Assembly: GCA_945622055.1 (NCBI GenBank)
Contig: CALZBV010000018.1
Coordinates: forward strand, 1 to 19,278
Reading direction: 5' to 3'
Source of the DNA: an uncultured Clostridia bacterium
GTDB taxonomy: Bacteria; Bacillota; Clostridia; Lachnospirales; Lachnospiraceae
DNA: 19,278 nt
The notes under the pieces: model-generated
What the model saw: only the letters and a program-made list of their open reading frames with translations
What the model was told of the DNA's origin: nothing
The model's database searches: none
Shown here: piece by piece, positions 14,673 through 19,278 of the stretch
How the letters are laid out: the number at the start of each line of letters is the position of its first letter
Numbering within the stretch: position 1 is the stretch's first letter
Translations under genes and position numbers: made by a program

Positions 14673-16246
14673 ATGAAAACTAAAACACTCTCTTATTCTA
14701 CTACAAAACAAGGATTTTTACCACTGTTTATTTCAGATTGTTTGGATCTTTTTGACCCGGTTTTCACATTTGACCGATTCATGGAGGGAATCGATTTAAA
14801 TAAGTATCTGAAAAAATTCCTGAACATATCACAGGAAGAGTCAGATATAATCCGGTCAGTATGTTGAAAACGGTACTCTTTGGATTCATGACCAGTGGAT
14901 ACTGCTCTTTACGGGAACTTGAAGATACCTGCAAAGTTAACCTTCGTTTTATGTACCTGATGGACCGCCAGACACCTTCGTACAGAACCTTTGGGTACTT
15001 CATTAACGATGTACTACAGGATTCCATTGAGCAAATTTTCTATGACATTAATCAGTCTATCTTCAAAGAGGAGCATGTTGATTTACAGCATATATACATA
15101 GACGGCTCAAAGTTTGAGGCAAATGCCAACAAGTATACCTGGGTATGGAAGAAGGCTACAGAGAAATCCAGATACAAGCTTTATGAGAAGATTACTGCTC
15201 TGCTGGAGCAGATAAATGAAGGACTTATCTGGAGCGGAATAAATGTAGCTACCAATACGGAATACGTTCCTGATTATCTTACAGAAGTAGCTGCAAAGTA
15301 TGCGGCCCTCTGGCAGATAAATGAAAACTCTTTTGTGCATGGAAAAGGCAAACATAAGACGGTTCAGCAAAGACAGTATGAACTACTGATAGAATACAGG
15401 GATAAACTCGAGGAATACATCGAGAAGATTGATACCTGTGGAAGCGAAAGAAACAGCTATTCCAAAACAGACAAGAGTGCAACATTTATGAGAATCAAAA
15501 AAGACTACATGGGTAATGATCAGCTTCTTCCTGCGTATAACGTACAGATAGGTGTTGCAGATGAATACATAGCTGTTGTTGACGTCAATCACTACAGAGC
15601 AGACATGGACTGTTTTGTACCACTTATGGAAGAATTCAACAGCAGGTATGGCTTCTATCCCAAATATCCGGTTGCTGATGCAGGATATGAATCATACAAT
15701 AACTATCTTTTTTGCGAACAGCATGGCATGGAAAAATACATGAAGTTTCCAATGTTTAAGAAAGAAACTACGGATGCGAAATACCATAATGATCCGTTCA
15801 GGTCAGTAAACTTCCCAATAGATGCAGACGGAGTAATGAGATGTCCTAATGGCAAGCCATTTAACTTTCTGTATCGTAAGCATGTACATGGCAACCAGTA
15901 TGGGCGTCAGGAGGAAGTATATCAGTGTGAAAACTGTACCGGATGCCCTTATGCCGATAAGTGCAAAAAGACGGACAAGAACAGAACCGTCAGAATAAAT
16001 CAGGAACTTACCGGAATGCATAAGGAGGTAATAGAGAACCTTGAAAGCATCCATGGAGCACTGCTTAGAATGAACCGTTCCATCCAGGCAGAGGGTACCT
16101 TTGGCATAATGAAAAACGACCGCTGGTATAAAAGAATCGTTCGCAGAGGGATAAATTCCGTAAGATTAGAAGTTTTTCTGGTTTCTATAGGCCAGAATTT
16201 ATATAAATATCATAACAAAAAGAAACGAATTGAAGAAGCCGCATAG
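14673..16246 (+). pseudogene. IS1182-family transposase, frameshifted in an A6 tract
   Basis: DDE transposase that would be about 524 aa. The first frame (14673-14867) encodes MKTKTLSYST to the N-terminal helix region and ends at a TGA. The second frame holds the rest, from RVRYNPVSMLKTVLFGFM to the TAG at 16244-16246, with the DDE residues Asp (15101-15103, YIDGSKFEANANKYT), Asp (15677-15679, VADAGYES) and Glu (16091-16093, AEGTFGIMKN), plus a Cys cluster CENCTGCPYADKC. The two frames join if one A is added to the A6 run at 14811-14816, giving KYLKKIPEHITGRVRYN. The element is therefore either inactivated by a one-base loss, or makes full protein by slippage on the A run. The ATG at 14861 lies inside the conserved region and is not a real start. 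Confidence 0.85.
14861..16246 (+). CDS. IS1182-family transposase, main (catalytic) reading frame
   Basis: The longest uninterrupted part of the transposase, 461 aa from the internal ATG, carrying all three DDE acidic residues and the Cys cluster. It is listed separately because it would be called as a gene; it lacks the N-terminal about 63 residues found in the other frame and has no ribosome site at this ATG. The protein ends RIEEAA before a TAG, a normal C-terminus for the family. Confidence 0.8.
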   Translation: MLKTVLFGFMTSGYCSLRELEDTCKVNLRFMYLMDRQTPSYRTFGYFINDVLQDSIEQIFYDINQSIFKEEHVDLQHIYIDGSKFEANANKYTWVWKKATEKSRYKLYEKITALLEQINEGLIWSGINVATNTEYVPDYLTEVAAKYAALWQINENSFVHGKGKHKTVQQRQYELLIEYRDKLEEYIEKIDTCGSERNSYSKTDKSATFMRIKKDYMGNDQLLPAYNVQIGVADEYIAVVDVNHYRADMDCFVPLMEEFNSRYGFYPKYPVADAGYESYNNYLFCEQHGMEKYMKFPMFKKETTDAKYHNDPFRSVNFPIDADGVMRCPNGKPFNFLYRKHVHGNQYGRQEEVYQCENCTGCPYADKCKKTDKNRTVRINQELTGMHKEVIENLESIHGALLRMNRSIQAEGTFGIMKNDRWYKRIVRRGINSVRLEVFLVSIGQNLYKYHNKKKRIEEAA

Positions 16247-16332
16247 AATTCAGAAAGAAAACAATATGGGGTAAGGGGAAGTGTGCACTTTTTCCTCCCT
16301 CAATCCAAAAACGGCGTGTTGATTACAGAAAG

Positions 16333-16379
16333 ACAGGGCGCATAAAAAATGATTTCTCATTTTTTCACACGCCCTCTGT
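16333..16379. terminator. Long hairpin between the IS and the small membrane protein gene
   Basis: AGGGCG...AAAAAATGA (left arm, 16335-16352), loop TTTC, and TCATTTTTT...CGCCCT (right arm, 16357-16376) pair with a small internal bulge. It lies 15-60 nt after the stop of the minus-strand gene and is likely its terminator, although the U-tract is inside the stem rather than after it. Confidence 0.5.
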
Positions 16380-16393
16380 ATAATCATTATCAG

Positions 16394-16777
16394 CTACTTA
16401 TTCAACTGAATTATAAAGCGATGCGGAACCGGTCTCACCTTATCATCAATGATCACCGTCACCTCTTCCGAGGAAAAAACAACCTCAACGTTATCGTCTT
16501 CAATTCCAATCGACCCCGTAGCGTTAAATGTAAACTCCTCACGATATATTGTTTTATCAAATGGCCATCCTGTAGTGCTGACATTTAAAATGTAGTCAAA
16601 AGTTCGCGATGGTATCGGTTCAAACAGTACTTTTTTCTGTGTAATTGTGATACTTGTCTTTCCATCTCCCGATTCATATCTTAATACAGTGTGTGGAATG
16701 GAAAAATAGATAAAAAAGATTGAGCAAAGCACTATAAATACACTTGCAATTATTATGAACACCGCTTTCTTTTTCAA
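16394..16777 (-). CDS. Small N-terminally anchored membrane protein, unknown function
   Basis: 127 aa. Residues 1-5 are Lys-rich and about 6-26 form one strong hydrophobic segment (VFIIIASVFIVLCSIFFIYF), an uncleaved anchor or signal; the remaining 100 residues are predicted outside the membrane and are rich in beta-forming sequence (TSITITQKKVLFE, VEVVFSSEEVTVIIDD). I recognise no family. The start is TTG at 16777, supported by GGAGGT 6 nt upstream, which lies in the last codons of the vWA gene; the two are only 1 nt apart and surely co-translated. The tight coupling implies a shared task, such as anchoring, chaperoning or neutralising the vWA protein, which I cannot choose between. Confidence 0.8.
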   Translation of the reverse strand: MKKKAVFIIIASVFIVLCSIFFIYFSIPHTVLRYESGDGKTSITITQKKVLFEPIPSRTFDYILNVSTTGWPFDKTIYREEFTFNATGSIGIEDDNVEVVFSSEEVTVIIDDKVRPVPHRFIIQLNK

Positions 16778-16778
16778 A

Positions 16779-19278
16779 TTAATACCTCCATTTTCCCACT
16801 ATATATTCGGCAAAAGCTCTCGCCGCTCCTTTCGATACTGCTTCTGTAACTGGAGCACTTTTATATAATGTCCATTTTTCCCCATCTGGGCATTTTTCGT
16901 TTGTATATATATATACAAATTCTGTGAACAAATCAATAACCTTTGATTTAAAGTCGTTTCTTGATATTTCATTCTTAAGATACTCTACATCATATTCACA
17001 ATATTTTGTCCCATATGAATAGTCGTCATCACACATCATAAGCAAGTGATCAATAAAATAATCGAATCGATAATAACTCCTGTTGTAGCGATTAACTTCG
17101 TCATGATAATACTCTTTTAAACAATCACCTATAGTTGCTGTCTCCTCAAATTGATAGCATGAATAGTATGCATTGACGGCATCAATGTCTGCTAATTGAT
17201 CGGATATCCCAAATCTTGAATTATGAATTGGTAAACCATTCAATTTAATACTATCTGCAGAATTGTCTGCAAGTAATTGTTTTACTAGTACTCTGTAATC
17301 ATCTTCTGAATACATGTCTAAAACAGTCTCAGAAAAATAATGATCACCTCCATTCGAGTCGTACCAAATCAAAAGGTCGGTTTGTATTAATGTTTGTAAA
17401 TCGCCTGCCCATCCTGCTAAATTATCAATATTATTTTCTGTATAATAAGGAATACCAGCAAATGGTAATTTATCACCTAAAAACATCTTAATTGCACTTG
17501 TATTATACAAAAATGCACCAAATGTAGCTGTCAAATGAGTAAAATCAATCACGTTTCCCGAATTAGGGTCCATAATATATTTAACATCTTCTAGCCCAGT
17601 AGCATACAAGTATTTTTTCATTTCTGGATTCTTATTATTTACATATTCAATAAATTTTTTATCAACTTTTCCGGCAGTATTCTCCCAATTTCCGGATCCT
17701 GCATATTTATCATCATCATAAATCCCACTTCTAAGATAATCTATTACTAATTTCTGACTTTTCTTAAAATTTTTCTGATACTCCTGAGCGAGATTACAAA
17801 GTTCGTCAATATATGGTATTGCTTCATAATGCAACGGGCGTGGATCTTTGGCAAATTCTATTCCATTAATAATTCGAGATTTTCCATCCAAATAGCCATC
17901 TCCATCTGAATCTTCTTTCGCTGGATTTGTATAATAATTATAAACCGGAATTACCGTATTGGGAATATCAAGTCCTAACAATGATGTATACATACTAACA
18001 TCCAAATATTTGGAAGGATTAACACTTTTCAGTTCCTCTCTATCAAGAAGTGAGTCGCAGTCCGTATCCGCACGGCTTAAAAGTGATGGTTTTTCATCAA
18101 GTTTCACTATTATTGGAATAAGTCCATTAAGTGCTATCCAATATCCGTCATTTGTATCCTCTCCAATCATATTAGAGATAGATAATAGCTCTTTTCTAAA
18201 ATCACCATATATGTTCGCGTATATACCATTTGTATTCGTATATAGGTCACGATATTGTTTCTCACAAGATGACTTCGTTACAACTGAAACGTTAATTCCT
18301 TGATTTTTAAACATTTCAGTAATTTCTCCCATTGATGTTATCCCATAATTATTGTTTATTTTATAGCCAGCATCCGTTATAAGAATCACAAATTTTTGAG
18401 CGGATGGTCTCATATCCAATTGACGCGCCATTTCCAAACCATCTATTGCGGTTTCCAGGGTATCTCCTCCATCTCCTAATTTAAGTCCATCTATTGCTTT
18501 CTTAAAAGAAACGACATCCTTAAACCAATTTGAAACACCATTTTTCGTTATTTTTGTTGAGTCTTTTCCATCATATGTTATATCTTCGTAATTTACCAGC
18601 GCATAATTGGGGGATATTCCTGCATTCTTTAAATCATCTGCAAATTCTGACAAATTCTTTTTAACATTATTTATATAACTCCCCATAGATCCCGTTGTAT
18701 CAACGACAAAAATAATATCAACCTGACCATGTATTTTTATTTCGGCAATTGTAGGTTCTTCGTTCCCCGTTTTTTCTGATATCTTCACATTATTATCTTT
18801 TGCTTCGCATAAGACTTCCGGATTTTTACGTTCGATAATATCACCAACTGCGGATAATTCGGTCTTATTTTCAGCAGTTCTCGAATCCATTCTTTTCAGA
18901 TCAGAAAACTCATTTTCATTAATTGTCAGATCTTCAACTTTTTCAACACTAGTCACTATAGAATTAATATCTATCCCAAGTGAACCAATCCAATCAATAG
19001 CATCTACTACAAAATAAATACCATCTGACGTAATTTCTGCACTAACTGTTCTCAACTTTTCATCAAAAACCGTATCCAACGGAACTGTATTCTCGTAATC
19101 ATTATAACATATCAAGAGCCCGTTCGTTTTGGTTCCTGCAATTACATAATCCTTAACTTCATAACTCTCCGATATTGTAAATGAAAGGGTAGCTGAACTA
19201 ATATTAGCTTTTTTAATCTCTATTATAATGTACCCATAACAGTGGACACGCGAATTAGTGTAGTACCCGTTTTACGGA
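16779..19278 (-). CDS. Large von Willebrand factor A domain protein, 5' end outside the window
   Basis: The frame is open to the right edge, so the N-terminus is missing; 832 residues are visible. A TTG at 19115 could be taken as a start, but it has no ribosome site and 54 in-frame, beta-rich residues precede it. Numbering from that TTG: vWA domain about 130-320 with the metal site residues DTTGS (139-143), Thr219 (GDGGDT) and Asp248 (ITDAG); two calcium-binding DxDxDxxxD loops of thrombospondin-3 type at 350-358 and 402-410; then a 370-residue C-terminal region of unknown fold with DFTH (524-527), AGWAGDL (567-573) and LADIDAVNAYY (641-651). No sortase motif or membrane segment at the C-terminus. 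Probably an exported or surface protein for binding or adhesion, but the C-terminal region could be enzymatic. Coupled to the small membrane protein downstream; visibly richer in A+T than the metabolic genes. Confidence 0.85.

Larger units (their letters stand above)
14611..16267 (+). mobile_element. IS1182-family insertion sequence
   Basis: A transposase of IS1182 type fills the element. The ends are tentative: ATATTGTTTT (14611-14620) recurs inverted as AAAACAATAT (16258-16267), a perfect 10-bp terminal repeat just outside the gene. No target duplication is visible next to these ends, so the true borders could differ or the insertion may be old. It sits between the GH120 gene and the AT-rich vWA locus. 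Confidence 0.6.

Noticed and set aside
16247..16345. 32 open codons in frame after the transposase TAG
   Set aside because: The transposase already has a normal C-terminus and the stretch crosses the likely IS end; its composition is not protein-like. Not counted as support for TAG decoding.
18779..19115. TTG 19115 as true start of the vWA gene
   Set aside because: No ribosome site, no signal peptide after it, and the frame remains open with beta-rich sequence to the window edge; the gene is partial.
1..19278. tRNA, rRNA, CRISPR arrays, riboswitches
   Set aside because: I saw no cloverleaf, no regularly spaced repeats beyond the three 12-mers at ppk1, and no leader long or structured enough for a known riboswitch.

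Overview
The window looks like chromosomal DNA from an anaerobic Firmicute of class Clostridia, most likely a gut Lachnospiraceae. This is inferred from strong AGGAG-type Shine-Dalgarno sites, TTG starts, cytoplasmic (signal-less) plant-glycan hydrolases run by an AraC-type regulator, an IS1182-type transposase and a PPK1/PPX pair. I cannot name the species.

Left third (1-5750), carbohydrate use: an AraC-family regulator and a large GH2 beta-galactosidase-type enzyme form a minus-strand operon with a 20-bp overlap. A GH5 beta-glucanase/cellulase-type enzyme diverges from the same intergenic region. None has a signal peptide, so they probably finish off imported oligosaccharides.

Middle (5750-12300), phosphate: ppk1 and a Ppx/GppA phosphatase are on the plus strand behind a candidate Pho-type direct-repeat box (three TTNACA hexamers). 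Convergent to them are a lipoprotein-type PhoA alkaline phosphatase and a YibE/F membrane protein on the minus strand. The phosphatase reading frame is cut by one in-frame TAG that removes the last zinc-ligand histidine. The ppx frame also continues for 20 acidic codons past its own TAG.

Right third (12350-19278): a GH120 beta-xylosidase (minus) with its own well-formed promoter and a candidate operator; an IS1182-family element (plus) whose transposase is split by a frameshift in an A6 tract; then a visibly AT-rich minus-strand pair. This pair is a large von Willebrand factor A protein that runs off the right edge and, 1 nt after it, a small single-pass membrane protein with a TTG start. The C-terminal half of the vWA protein is a domain I do not recognise and is the least explained part of the window.
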